DNA of 7,461 bases from Desulfobacterales bacterium (GCA_030066455.1 JASJBQ010000243.1:1-7461); one strand, 5' to 3'. Shown: positions 1 through 6,036, counted from the first letter of the stretch. Numbers and translations are program-made. The notes: generated by a model from the letters alone, not told the origin.

Positions 1-11
1 GGTTGCCGGGT

Positions 12-776
12 TCAGACCGAATAGCGCTCGACTTCGATCCGGGCCGCATCATCATTGCCGAGGGTCAGGCGGTAGCCTCGGGCCTTGATTTCGATGGCCG
101 ACGTTTCCGGCAGGATGCGAATCACCTCCACCATGCTGCCGGGGGTGATTTCGAGTTCGGCCAGCCTCCGGATGGCCCCGCCCTCGCCCTTGACGCGGAT
201 GATCTTGCCGCGCTGGTTGAGGCCAAGGTCCTTGAGGGACACCGTGTCCAAGCGCTCGCCTTCGATTTCGAGTTGGCGCTTCTTGAGATCCGCCAAGCAG
301 GCGGCCAGCGAATCGCTGCAGGTAATAAAATTGTCGTCCTGGCCGCAGTGGTTTTTAAAACCCTGGATCAGAGATTCACCGCCGCGGGGGCAGATTTCCA
401 GAAACTCGACGAAGCGGATCAGGCGGTCCAGAATCGTCCGCGACAGGGCGTGCTCCATCTTACAGGCGGCATCCGAAGCCTCCTCCGCGTCGACGCAGAG
501 GACCTTGGTGAAAAAATCCATCAGCGCTTCGTGGCGGCGGACCACGTCTTCGGCGTGCTTGTGCCCTTTGGGGGTCAGGGTGATGACATCATAGGGCGCG
601 TAGTTGATGAACCCTTTTTCGGACAGGGTCCGCAGGGCCCCGGTCACCGAAGAATTGTTCACCTCCAGTCGCCGGGCGATATCCTTGGCGCGGGCCGCCT
701 GCTTCTTGCGGACGATGTGGTAGATCGCTTCGAGATAGTCTTCCATGCTTGCGGTGAGCGCTTCCGTGGTGGCCAT
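12..776 (-). CDS. DtxR/MntR-family metal-dependent transcriptional repressor with C-terminal FeoA domain
   Basis: This 254-residue cytoplasmic DNA-binding protein should repress metal-uptake or metal-homeostasis genes when loaded with Fe(II) or Mn(II). Residues 10-72 form the winged helix-turn-helix (MEDYLEAIY near the start; recognition helix around NNSSVTGALRTL). Residues 73-125 are the metal-binding and dimerisation domain. Residues 175-254 are a FeoA/SH3-like domain, with RRLAELEITPG and a closing A-R-I-E-V. By my alignment to Bacillus MntR, the ligand positions are D13, E16, H82, C105, E108 and H109: MntR-like except that C105 replaces the Glu, as in iron-responsive DtxR/IdeR. The linker (129-160) carries four cysteines. 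The ATG start has a GAGGA ribosome site six bases upstream (plus-strand 783-787). It is transcribed divergently from the cyclophilin gene. The family assignment is firm; metal identity and target genes are unknown. Confidence 0.93.
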   Translation of the reverse strand: MATTEALTASMEDYLEAIYHIVRKKQAARAKDIARRLEVNNSSVTGALRTLSEKGFINYAPYDVITLTPKGHKHAEDVVRRHEALMDFFTKVLCVDAEEASDAACKMEHALSRTILDRLIRFVEFLEICPRGGESLIQGFKNHCGQDDNFITCSDSLAACLADLKKRQLEIEGERLDTVSLKDLGLNQRGKIIRVKGEGGAIRRLAELEITPGSMVEVIRILPETSAIEIKARGYRLTLGNDDAARIEVERYSV

Positions 777-795
777 GCCGGATCCTCATCGTGGT

Positions 796-828
796 TAAAA
801 ATTTTAGGCAGGCCGAAGTTTACGCCAA
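796..828 (-). promoter_or_regulatory. Putative sigma-70-type promoter and operator of the DtxR-family gene
   Basis: Read on the minus strand, TTGGCG (plus 823-828) is followed after 16 bases by TAAAAT (plus 801-806), which matches five of six bases of the -10 consensus. This lies about 25 bases before the regulator's start codon. An 11-base AT-only palindrome, TAAAAATTTTA (796-806), covers the -10 element in an otherwise GC-rich region. That placement would suit an autoregulatory operator, but it does not match a canonical DtxR or MntR box that I can recognise, so the operator role is inference. Confidence 0.4.
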
Positions 829-950
829 AGCGCCTGGGGTGTCAATGCGTTTGAGACGGTCGTAATGCCGCCGGCCGCGGGCACGCACCGCCACCGAGCG
901 TGTCGACCAGAACCCGCCGCGCTTCGTCTTTGAGACCCAAAGCCGCGGGA

Positions 951-983
951 TGAGTTGACGATTGACTCAAAATCAACTAGAGG
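951..983 (+). promoter_or_regulatory. Dyad-rich AT patch, possible promoter/operator for the cyclophilin operon
   Basis: Nested inverted repeats are visible: TGAGT (951-955) with ACTCA (965-969), and AGTTGA (953-958) with TCAACT (973-978). A direct repeat, TTGAC, occurs at 955 and again at 962. TTGACG (955-960) could be a -35 box, and 17 bases later TAGAGG (978-983) is a poor -10. The patch stands out from the GC-rich surroundings and lies about 70-100 bases upstream of the GTG start at 1056. The structure is seen directly; its regulatory role is inferred. Confidence 0.3.
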
Positions 984-1055
984 ACATCACGAAGGCCTGA
1001 GCCGGTCCAAGACCGACGCCAACGCCTACCAACCCCATGCAATGGAGGAAAGCCC

Positions 1056-1631
1056 GTGAAAATGACCCGTTTGGGCCTTGTCGCCCTCGTCTTCGTTCTC
1101 ATGGCCGCACCGGCCCTGGCCGGCGGCAAGCCTCAGGTTCGCCTGGAAACCACCAAGGGCCTGATCGTCGTGGAACTCGATCCCCAGGCGGCCCCGAAGA
1201 CCGTCGAGAATTTTCTCCGCTATGTCCGTGAGGGATTTTACAACGGCACCATCTTTCACCGCGTCATCAAGGACTTCATGATCCAGGGCGGCGGTATGCT
1301 GCCAGGCATGATCCAGAAGACCGGCCATGACCCCATCCGCAACGAAGCGCCCAATGGTTTGCGGAACGTGAAAGGGACGATCGCAATGGCCCGCACCAGC
1401 AACCCCCATTCGGCCACTTCGCAGTTTTTCATCAACGCGAAGGACAACCCTTTTCTGGATTTCAAAAGCCGGTCCCGCGCCGGGTGGGGCTACTGCGTCT
1501 TCGGACGCGTCATCAAGGGCATGGAGGTCGTGGAGCGCATCGAGGCGGCTCCGACCATGTCGGTGAGCGGTCAAAAAGATGTTCCCAAGCGGGCCATCGT
1601 CATCGAAAGGGCCGTTGTGGCGACCCCCTGA
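1056..1631 (+). CDS. Exported cyclophilin-type peptidyl-prolyl cis-trans isomerase
   Basis: This 191-residue enzyme catalyses cis-trans isomerisation of Xaa-Pro bonds and so assists folding outside the cytoplasm. Residues 1-22 are a signal peptide: basic start, hydrophobic core, and an ALA cleavage motif before G23. The mature part is a compact bacterial cyclophilin. It has FHRVIKDFMIQGG (67-79, with catalytic R69 and pocket residues F74 and Q77), MAR (111-113), SQFFIN (122-127) and GYCVFGRVIKGMEVV (145-159). The position equivalent to human cyclophilin A W121 is F133, as in cyclosporin-insensitive bacterial forms. The start is GTG, chosen because GGAGGA lies at 1044-1049 with a six-base spacer and because it gives a full signal peptide. 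The next gene begins one base after the stop, so they are probably co-transcribed. It is a PpiA-type enzyme, but I give no symbol because orthology is not established. Confidence 0.95.
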   Translation: MKMTRLGLVALVFVLMAAPALAGGKPQVRLETTKGLIVVELDPQAAPKTVENFLRYVREGFYNGTIFHRVIKDFMIQGGGMLPGMIQKTGHDPIRNEAPNGLRNVKGTIAMARTSNPHSATSQFFINAKDNPFLDFKSRSRAGWGYCVFGRVIKGMEVVERIEAAPTMSVSGQKDVPKRAIVIERAVVATP

Positions 1632-1632
1632 G

Positions 1633-2109
1633 ATGAAGGTGCCCGCGCCCCCCCTTTTCTGGGAAACGACCGCTCTGGAGGATATGACCCCGGACCAGTG
1701 GGAAGCCCTCTGTGACGGCTGCGCCCGCTGCTGCCTGCACAAGTTGCAGGATCAGGAAAGCGGGCACGTCTATCTCACGATGGTGGCCTGCCGCCTGCTG
1801 GACCGGCGAACCTGTCGCTGCCGGGACTATCGGCGCCGTACGGAAAGGGTGCGCGAATGCCTGGTGCTTTCGGCGGAAACGGTAAGCCGGGCCGACTGGC
1901 TGCCGGAAAGCTGCGCCTACCGCCGACTCTTGGCGGGTGAACCTCTCTCCTGGTGGCACCCGTTGGTGTCGGGGGATCGTGAGACGGTCCATCAGGCCGG
2001 CGTGTCGGTGCGGGACATGGTCCTGTCCGAGGATGACGTCCATCCGACGGACTGGTTCCGCCTGGTGCTGGAAGAGGTCGATCCCCCCCGGAAACGGCCG
2101 CCCATTTAG
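1633..2109 (+). CDS. ycgN: UPF0260 family cysteine-cluster protein, YcgN-like
   Basis: This 158-residue soluble protein closely resembles E. coli YcgN (UPF0260; YkgJ-type Fe/Zn-binding cysteine-cluster superfamily). Shared landmarks are the PxFW start (7-10), LCDGCARCCLHKL (26-37), VACRLLD followed by TCRCRDY (51-66), the WLPESCAYR segment (89-97), and WHPLVSG (108-114). Nine cysteines (27, 30, 33, 34, 53, 61, 63, 76, 94) could bind a metal or Fe-S cluster. The family's biochemical role is not established. I chose ATG 1633 because it gives the family's usual N-terminus and length; an in-frame ATG at 1579 would only add residues encoded inside the cyclophilin gene. No good Shine-Dalgarno precedes the start, and the upstream stop and this start are separated by one base (TGAgATG), so translational coupling is likely. 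The family call is firm; the function is open. Confidence 0.93.
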   Translation: MKVPAPPLFWETTALEDMTPDQWEALCDGCARCCLHKLQDQESGHVYLTMVACRLLDRRTCRCRDYRRRTERVRECLVLSAETVSRADWLPESCAYRRLLAGEPLSWWHPLVSGDRETVHQAGVSVRDMVLSEDDVHPTDWFRLVLEEVDPPRKRPPI

Positions 2110-2155
2110 GACCGGCGCGGTGAGGTTCACACTGGACAATTAAGCCCCTTTCTGA

Positions 2156-2183
2156 TTGATTTAGGGCGTCAAAGCCTTATCAT
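2156..2183 (+). promoter_or_regulatory. Putative sigma-70-type promoter for the methionine aminopeptidase gene
   Basis: TTGATT (2156-2161) and TATCAT (2178-2183) are separated by 16 bases and match four and five of six consensus positions. They lie in an AT-richer stretch of the 132-base gap after the ycgN-like gene, 58 bases before the ATG at 2242. No competing site of similar quality was found in the gap. It is a pattern match only. Confidence 0.4.
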
Positions 2184-2241
2184 TGCAGCATGAAACCACG
2201 GCCCGGCAGATTACGGCCTACAGGGAAGCATACGCGCATCG

Positions 2242-3135
2242 ATGAAACAGAAAAAAAAAGCCGGCAAGATCGGACGCAACCAGCTCTGCCCCTGCGGCAG
2301 CAATCGCAAATACAAGAATTGCTGCATGGAACGCCCGGGTGCCAAAGCGGAGCCCGTCGAAAGCGTCTATCGCCGCAAGTACAACATCCGCCTCAAAACG
2401 GCTGAGGATATCGCCCAAATCCGCAAGGCCGGCGAGTTGGTGATGGCCACCTTCCGCGAAGTCGAAGCCATCCTCGCGCCGGGCATCACCACCGAGGCCA
2501 TCAACACCCTGGTGCACGAATTCACCCTGCAGCACAAGGCCCAACCGGCGCCTTTGAACTACCGCGGCTTTCCCAAGAGCGTCTGCGTGTCCGTGAACGA
2601 GGTCATTTGCCACGGCATCCCCGGCGAGCGGGTACTCAACGCGGGCGACATCGTCAACGTGGATATCACCTCCATCCTGGACGGCTTCTATGCCGATGCC
2701 AACAAGACCTACTTCATCGGCACGCCCGGGCCGGAGGCCCGCAAAATCGTGGACGTGGCCCGCAACAGCCTTAAAGCAGGCCTGACAATGGTCAAACCGG
2801 GGCATACGGTCGGTGACATCGGCTGGGCCATTCAATCCTATGCCGAAGGCCAGGGCTGTTCCGTGGTGCGTGAATTCGTCGGCCACGGCGTGGGCCTGGC
2901 GTTTCACGAAGCGCCCCAGGTGCCGCATTTCGGCAAGCGCCGTACAGGCATTCCCCTGGTGCCCGGCATGGTCTTCACCATTGAACCCATGATCAATTTG
3001 GGAGGGCATGCGCTGCGCATCCTGTCCGACAAGTGGACGGCGGTGACGGCCGACGGCTCGCTCTCGGCGCAGTTCGAACAGACCGTGCTCGTCACCGACA
3101 CGGGGTACGAGAGCATGACCCCCTACGACCTTTGA
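2242..3135 (+). CDS. map: Type I methionine aminopeptidase with N-terminal SEC-C zinc motif
   Basis: This 297-residue cytoplasmic metalloprotease removes the initiator methionine from new proteins. The catalytic 'pita-bread' domain (about 48-297) has every active-site residue in order. H124 lies in CHGIP, D141 in NVDIT, D152 in ADANKT, H215 in GHGVG, E248 in TIEPM and E279 in QFEQT. These correspond to E. coli MAP H79, D97, D108, H171, E204 and E235. In front is a lysine-rich start (KQKKKAGK) and a SEC-C motif, C16-x-C18-x8-C27-C28, the zinc-binding element also found at the SecA C-terminus. Extended MAPs with this motif are known in other bacteria, including chlamydiae. The ATG is chosen because it just precedes the SEC-C motif; its ribosome site is weak (AGGGA at 2222-2226, 15 bases away). 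A promoter-like site lies upstream, and the diguanylate cyclase gene starts 42 bases downstream. Confidence 0.96.
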   Translation: MKQKKKAGKIGRNQLCPCGSNRKYKNCCMERPGAKAEPVESVYRRKYNIRLKTAEDIAQIRKAGELVMATFREVEAILAPGITTEAINTLVHEFTLQHKAQPAPLNYRGFPKSVCVSVNEVICHGIPGERVLNAGDIVNVDITSILDGFYADANKTYFIGTPGPEARKIVDVARNSLKAGLTMVKPGHTVGDIGWAIQSYAEGQGCSVVREFVGHGVGLAFHEAPQVPHFGKRRTGIPLVPGMVFTIEPMINLGGHALRILSDKWTAVTADGSLSAQFEQTVLVTDTGYESMTPYDL

Positions 3136-3177
3136 CCGCTGATTGGAAACCGGGCGGGATGTGGCATCACAATTATC

Positions 3178-4080
3178 ATGTTCGAAAACACCGCCATCTA
3201 CCAGGAAGTGCTCAACAACCTCTATGAAGGGGTCTATTTCCTGGACACCGACCGCACCATTTCCTTTTGGAACCAGGGTGCCGAGCGCATCACCGGTTAC
3301 GTGGCCCCGGAGGTGATCGGGCGCCCCTGCGCCGACGACATCCTCTGCCATGTGGATCAGGAGGGCACCAGCCTCTGCCAGGAGGATTGCCCGGCCGCGC
3401 GCACGCTCGAGGACGGCCAGGCGCGCGAAGCCGACTTCTTTCTCCTCCACAGGAACGGTCATCGGGTGCCCGTGCGCATTCGGGTGGCCCCGATCCTGGA
3501 TGCCGCGGGCCGCATCATCGGCGCCGTGGAGGTCTTCGCGGACAATTACTCCAGTGAAACCCTGCGCCAACGCATCGACCTTCTGGAGAAGTTGACCGGG
3601 CTGGACCCACTGACCCAGCTGCCCAACCGCCGGCGCCTGGAAGAGGAAATTCAGGCCCGCCTGGCGGAGACCCAGCGCTACGGACTGACCTTTGGGGTTC
3701 TCTTTGCGGACATCGACCGGTTCAAAACCGTCAACGACAGCTTTGGTCATGCCACCGGTGACGACGTTCTCAAAATGGTGGGCAACACCATGCTGAACGC
3801 CCTCAGGCCGTTCGACATCGCGGGGCGCTGGGGCGGTGAGGAGTTTCTGGCGGTCGTGGTCAATGTCGATCTGGAAACCCTGGCCGGCGTCGCCGAACGC
3901 ATGCGATCGCTGGTGGCCCAGTCGCGGCTGCCGCATGAGGGCGACAACATTACGGTCACCCTGTCGGTCGGCGCCACGCTGGTGCTGCCGGGCGACGACG
4001 TCGAATCCCTTCTGAAACGGGCCGACAAAGGCCTTTACCGCAGCAAGGTCGGAGGACGCAATCAGGTGACGATCCTCTGA
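3178..4080 (+). CDS. PAS-GGDEF diguanylate cyclase with cysteine-containing sensor domain
   Basis: This 300-residue soluble protein should make cyclic di-GMP from two GTP. Residues 1-123 are a PAS sensor domain (LYEGVYFLDTDRTISFWNQG, then a C-terminal GRIIGAVEVFADN). A short helical linker (about 124-140) leads into a GGDEF domain (about 141-300). The catalytic signature is GGEEF (219-223), an active variant. Metal-binding D178 (FADIDRFK), the NDSFGHATGD segment (186-195), and a closing ADKGLYRSKVGGRN are present. An RxxD inhibitory site, R210-P-F-D213, sits at the spacing seen in PleD, so product inhibition is expected. The PAS domain has cysteines C51, C57 (followed by H58), C67 and C71, suggesting a bound metal or redox switch. 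There is no transmembrane segment. No strong ribosome site precedes ATG 3178, but no better in-frame start exists. The ligand is unknown. Confidence 0.95.
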   Translation: MFENTAIYQEVLNNLYEGVYFLDTDRTISFWNQGAERITGYVAPEVIGRPCADDILCHVDQEGTSLCQEDCPAARTLEDGQAREADFFLLHRNGHRVPVRIRVAPILDAAGRIIGAVEVFADNYSSETLRQRIDLLEKLTGLDPLTQLPNRRRLEEEIQARLAETQRYGLTFGVLFADIDRFKTVNDSFGHATGDDVLKMVGNTMLNALRPFDIAGRWGGEEFLAVVVNVDLETLAGVAERMRSLVAQSRLPHEGDNITVTLSVGATLVLPGDDVESLLKRADKGLYRSKVGGRNQVTIL

Positions 4081-4154
4081 GTCGCGTGGACGGCCGCCCT
4101 GGCCTTGGCCGCGTGAACGATGGCATGCGGTTCCCCATCTTGTGAGGAGACAAG

Positions 4155-4625
4155 ATGATTACCGTCGACATACCCGGTTACCGGTCGATGCAGCTGGCGC
4201 ATCTCGTCATGGACTACAACGGCACCCTGGCCGTGGACGGTGAAATCGAACCGGGTGTGGCCCCGGCCCTGGAAAAACTGGCCGCGCACCTCAAGATCCA
4301 CGTTATCACGGCGGACACCTTCGGCCTGGCGGCCGAACGGCTGGCCGGAAGCCCCGTCGAACTCTCGGTACTGCCCCCCGGCGAGCAGGATGCGGCCAAG
4401 CTCAATTACGTGAACGATCTCGGCTGTGCGGGCACCGTGGCCGTCGGCAACGGCCGCAATGACCGCCTCATGCTCAAAGCGGCCGGCCTGGGCATTGCCG
4501 TGATCCTGGACGAGGGTGCCGCGTTCGAGACCCTGGCCGCCGCCGATGTGGTTTGCCGGGGCATCCTGCCGGCGCTCGAACTGCTGGTCCACCCGCTGCG
4601 GCTTACGGCCACCCTGCGCGCTTAG
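4155..4625 (+). CDS. Small HAD-superfamily protein, soluble P-type ATPase-like
   Basis: This 156-residue soluble protein has the HAD hydrolase core without a recognisable cap domain. Motif I is DYNGT (20-24): D20 would be the nucleophile, but the usual second aspartate is N22. Motif II is in HVITADT (T53). A motif III lysine candidate is K82. Motif IV is GNGRND (98-103), followed by MLKAAGLGIAV. The order and small size resemble the 'soluble P-type ATPase' group of HAD proteins, which look like a free-standing phosphorylation domain of P-type ATPases. The substrate is unknown. The Asn may reduce phosphate release, because in HAD phosphatases that Asp is the general acid/base; this is inference. 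The ATG has GAGGAG at 4144-4149 with a five-base spacer. It stands alone, 74 bases after the cyclase gene and 171 bases before the next gene. Confidence 0.85.
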   Translation: MITVDIPGYRSMQLAHLVMDYNGTLAVDGEIEPGVAPALEKLAAHLKIHVITADTFGLAAERLAGSPVELSVLPPGEQDAAKLNYVNDLGCAGTVAVGNGRNDRLMLKAAGLGIAVILDEGAAFETLAAADVVCRGILPALELLVHPLRLTATLRA

Positions 4626-4718
4626 ACCGTGTCCATTCAGCATACCGGATTGTGGTTCAGCTAAGGCCGCAGCAAATTTGAAACCGCAGGCCAGATCGGC
4701 CGGCATCGAGAATTTCAA

Positions 4719-4736
4719 GCTGGCGCTAACGCCGGC
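4719..4736 (+). other. Small GC-rich hairpin in the gap before the hydrolase gene
   Basis: GCTGGCG (4719-4725) and CGCCGGC (4730-4736) form a seven-pair stem, one pair being U-G, around the loop CTAA. It lies in the 171-base gap between the HAD and hydrolase genes. No T run follows, so it is not a standard intrinsic terminator. It could stabilise mRNA ends or be incidental. The rest of the gap shows no gene and no convincing promoter. Confidence 0.25.
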
Positions 4737-4796
4737 CTGGGCCCAATGATGCCATAGATGGACGGACATTGATATGGAAAGGTAGCCCGTTTTATC

Positions 4797-5732
4797 GTGT
4801 GGATCCTATTACTGGTCATGATGACGGTCGTTGCGGCAGCCGTGCTGCTTGCCCAGTGGGTCCGCTTCTGCACCGATCGGCCGCCGATCTGCCCGCCGGC
4901 CAGCGTCCATCACAGCGTGGCCACGATCTGCGACCGCCCGTCCATCGTCTGCCTGGGCGACAGCATCACCCACGGCCGCGTCAGCGCCGACTACGTGAGG
5001 TTGCTGCGCCAGCGCTTCCGCGCCAAGGGCTACCGTTTCATCAATGCCGGCCTCAACGGCGACATGGCCTACAACGTCCTGCAGCGGCTCGATGACATCA
5101 TCCGCTGCCATCCGGCCCTGGTCACCGTGCTGGTGGGCAGCAACGATGCCTACGCGGCCCTCAACCCCCGTAACGCGGACGAGGCCCGCCGGCATAACGG
5201 CCTGCCCGAACGCCCAACGATCGATACCTTCCGCCGCGACCTCTCGGCCCTGTGCCTCAAACTGCGCGAGGCCACGGCCGCCCCCCTGGCGCTGCTATCG
5301 CTGCCGCCTTTCGGGGAGGACCCGCGGCACGAAGCCTATCGCCAGACACAGGCCTACAGCCGCACCATCAAGGCCGTGGCCCGCCAGACCGGGGTTGCCT
5401 ACCTGCCGGTCAACGAGCAAATGGACGCCCTTCTGCGGCCGCACGCCCGGGCGCCCAAACTGGACTTCGACCACATGACCGACGCCCGCTACCTGGGCGT
5501 CAAGATCCGGCGTTTCGTGCTGGGCCGCAGTCTGGCCGCCATTTCCCGGCGCCACGGTTACCGCCTGCTGACCGACGGGATCCATCTGAACCCTGCCGGA
5601 GCCGCCGTCGTCGCCGACGCCATCGAAACCTTCATTCACATGGTGGAGCAAAATGATTCACTCCGTCTACCGCGATATTGTACCCTATACCACGAGGGAC
5701 GGCTCGACGATCCGCGAGCTCATGCACCCTGA
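4797..5732 (+). CDS. Membrane-anchored or exported GDSL/SGNH-family hydrolase
   Basis: This 311-residue protein belongs to the SGNH/GDSL esterase-lipase superfamily, which hydrolyses esters or deacetylates carbohydrates. Residues 2-23 are strongly hydrophobic and act as an uncleaved anchor or a signal peptide, placing the enzyme outside the cytoplasm. Block I is LGDSITHG (53-60, nucleophile S56), block II NAGLNGD (83-89, G88), block III VGSND (113-117, N115) and block V DGIHLN (260-265, D260 and H263). The catalytic set is therefore complete. The start is GTG 4797: an in-frame TGA lies just upstream and the hydrophobic segment begins at once. The ribosome site (GGAAAGG, 4776-4782) is rather far. 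The last 80 bases overlap the cupin gene in another frame, and the roughly 28 residues after the catalytic fold have no family landmarks. The substrate is unknown. Confidence 0.9.
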   Translation: MWILLLVMMTVVAAAVLLAQWVRFCTDRPPICPPASVHHSVATICDRPSIVCLGDSITHGRVSADYVRLLRQRFRAKGYRFINAGLNGDMAYNVLQRLDDIIRCHPALVTVLVGSNDAYAALNPRNADEARRHNGLPERPTIDTFRRDLSALCLKLREATAAPLALLSLPPFGEDPRHEAYRQTQAYSRTIKAVARQTGVAYLPVNEQMDALLRPHARAPKLDFDHMTDARYLGVKIRRFVLGRSLAAISRRHGYRLLTDGIHLNPAGAAVVADAIETFIHMVEQNDSLRLPRYCTLYHEGRLDDPRAHAP

Positions 5733-6036
5733 CCTGCACGGCAACCGGGCCCAGAGTCTGGCCGAGGCCATCGTTGCGCCCGGTGCCCGGACCCGGCGGC
5801 ACCGCCACCTGACTTCGGAAGAGATCTACCACTTCCTGCGCGGCCGCGGAACGCTGCAAATCGAAGACTCGAGTCTGTCGGTAAGGGCCGGGGACACCGC
5901 GCTGATCCCCAGCGGCCGCTGGCACCGCGTCATCAACGCGGGGGCCGAGGATCTTGTCTTCCTGTGCTGCTGCAGCCCGGCCTATGGGCATGCGGACACG
6001 GAGCTGGAGACGCCAAGCCACGGAGGTCTCAGGTGA
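5653..6036 (+). CDS. Small single-domain cupin protein
   Basis: This 127-residue protein is a single beta-barrel cupin with both conserved motifs intact. Motif 1 is G44-x5-H50-x-H52-x4-E57-x6-G64. Motif 2 is G80-x5-P86-x-G88-x2-H91-x3-N95. H50, H52, E57 and H91 would bind one metal ion. Single-domain cupins include isomerases, dioxygenases and ligand-binding proteins, so no reaction can be named. The C-terminal half has an unusual C105-C106-C107 run. I chose the start at 5653 because the IVPYTTRDGSTIREL segment looks like an ordinary N-terminal part of such cupins, and GGTGGAG (5642-5648) lies four bases upstream. The gene begins inside the hydrolase gene (80-base overlap), and its stop overlaps the channel gene's start by four bases. 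It is therefore almost certainly co-translated with both. Confidence 0.92.
   Translation: MIHSVYRDIVPYTTRDGSTIRELMHPDLHGNRAQSLAEAIVAPGARTRRHRHLTSEEIYHFLRGRGTLQIEDSSLSVRAGDTALIPSGRWHRVINAGAEDLVFLCCCSPAYGHADTELETPSHGGLR

Noticed and set aside
3..854. A 283-codon plus-strand frame opposite the DtxR-type gene
   Set aside because: The DtxR-FeoA protein on the other strand is unambiguous. This translation has no family features and is a mirror of the real gene's codon pattern.
1579..1632. A longer start for the YcgN-like protein at ATG 1579
   Set aside because: The extra 18 residues are encoded inside the cyclophilin gene and have no counterpart in the E. coli YcgN N-terminus as I recall it. ATG 1633 gives the normal family length.
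2218..3936. A 572-codon open frame on the minus strand opposite the aminopeptidase and cyclase genes
   Set aside because: It is antisense to two genes with complete catalytic motifs. Its translation is low-complexity, rich in His, Asp, Gly and Val, with no recognisable domain. Long antisense frames are expected in GC-rich DNA.
4090..4115. A CGGCC/GGCCG stem after the cyclase gene as an intrinsic terminator
   Set aside because: The stem is only five pairs, there is no T run, and such GC repeats are common in this DNA by chance.
4628..4766. GTCCAT and ATGGAC flanking the gap between the HAD and hydrolase genes as ends of a small mobile element
   Set aside because: Only six bases match, there is no target duplication and no further terminal similarity. 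This is likely chance.
5964..6032. A longer start for the channel-like protein at ATG 5964
   Set aside because: It would overlap the end of the cupin gene by about 70 bases and add a non-hydrophobic stretch. GTG 6033 has GGAGG at an ideal spacing and a typical GTGA overlap.
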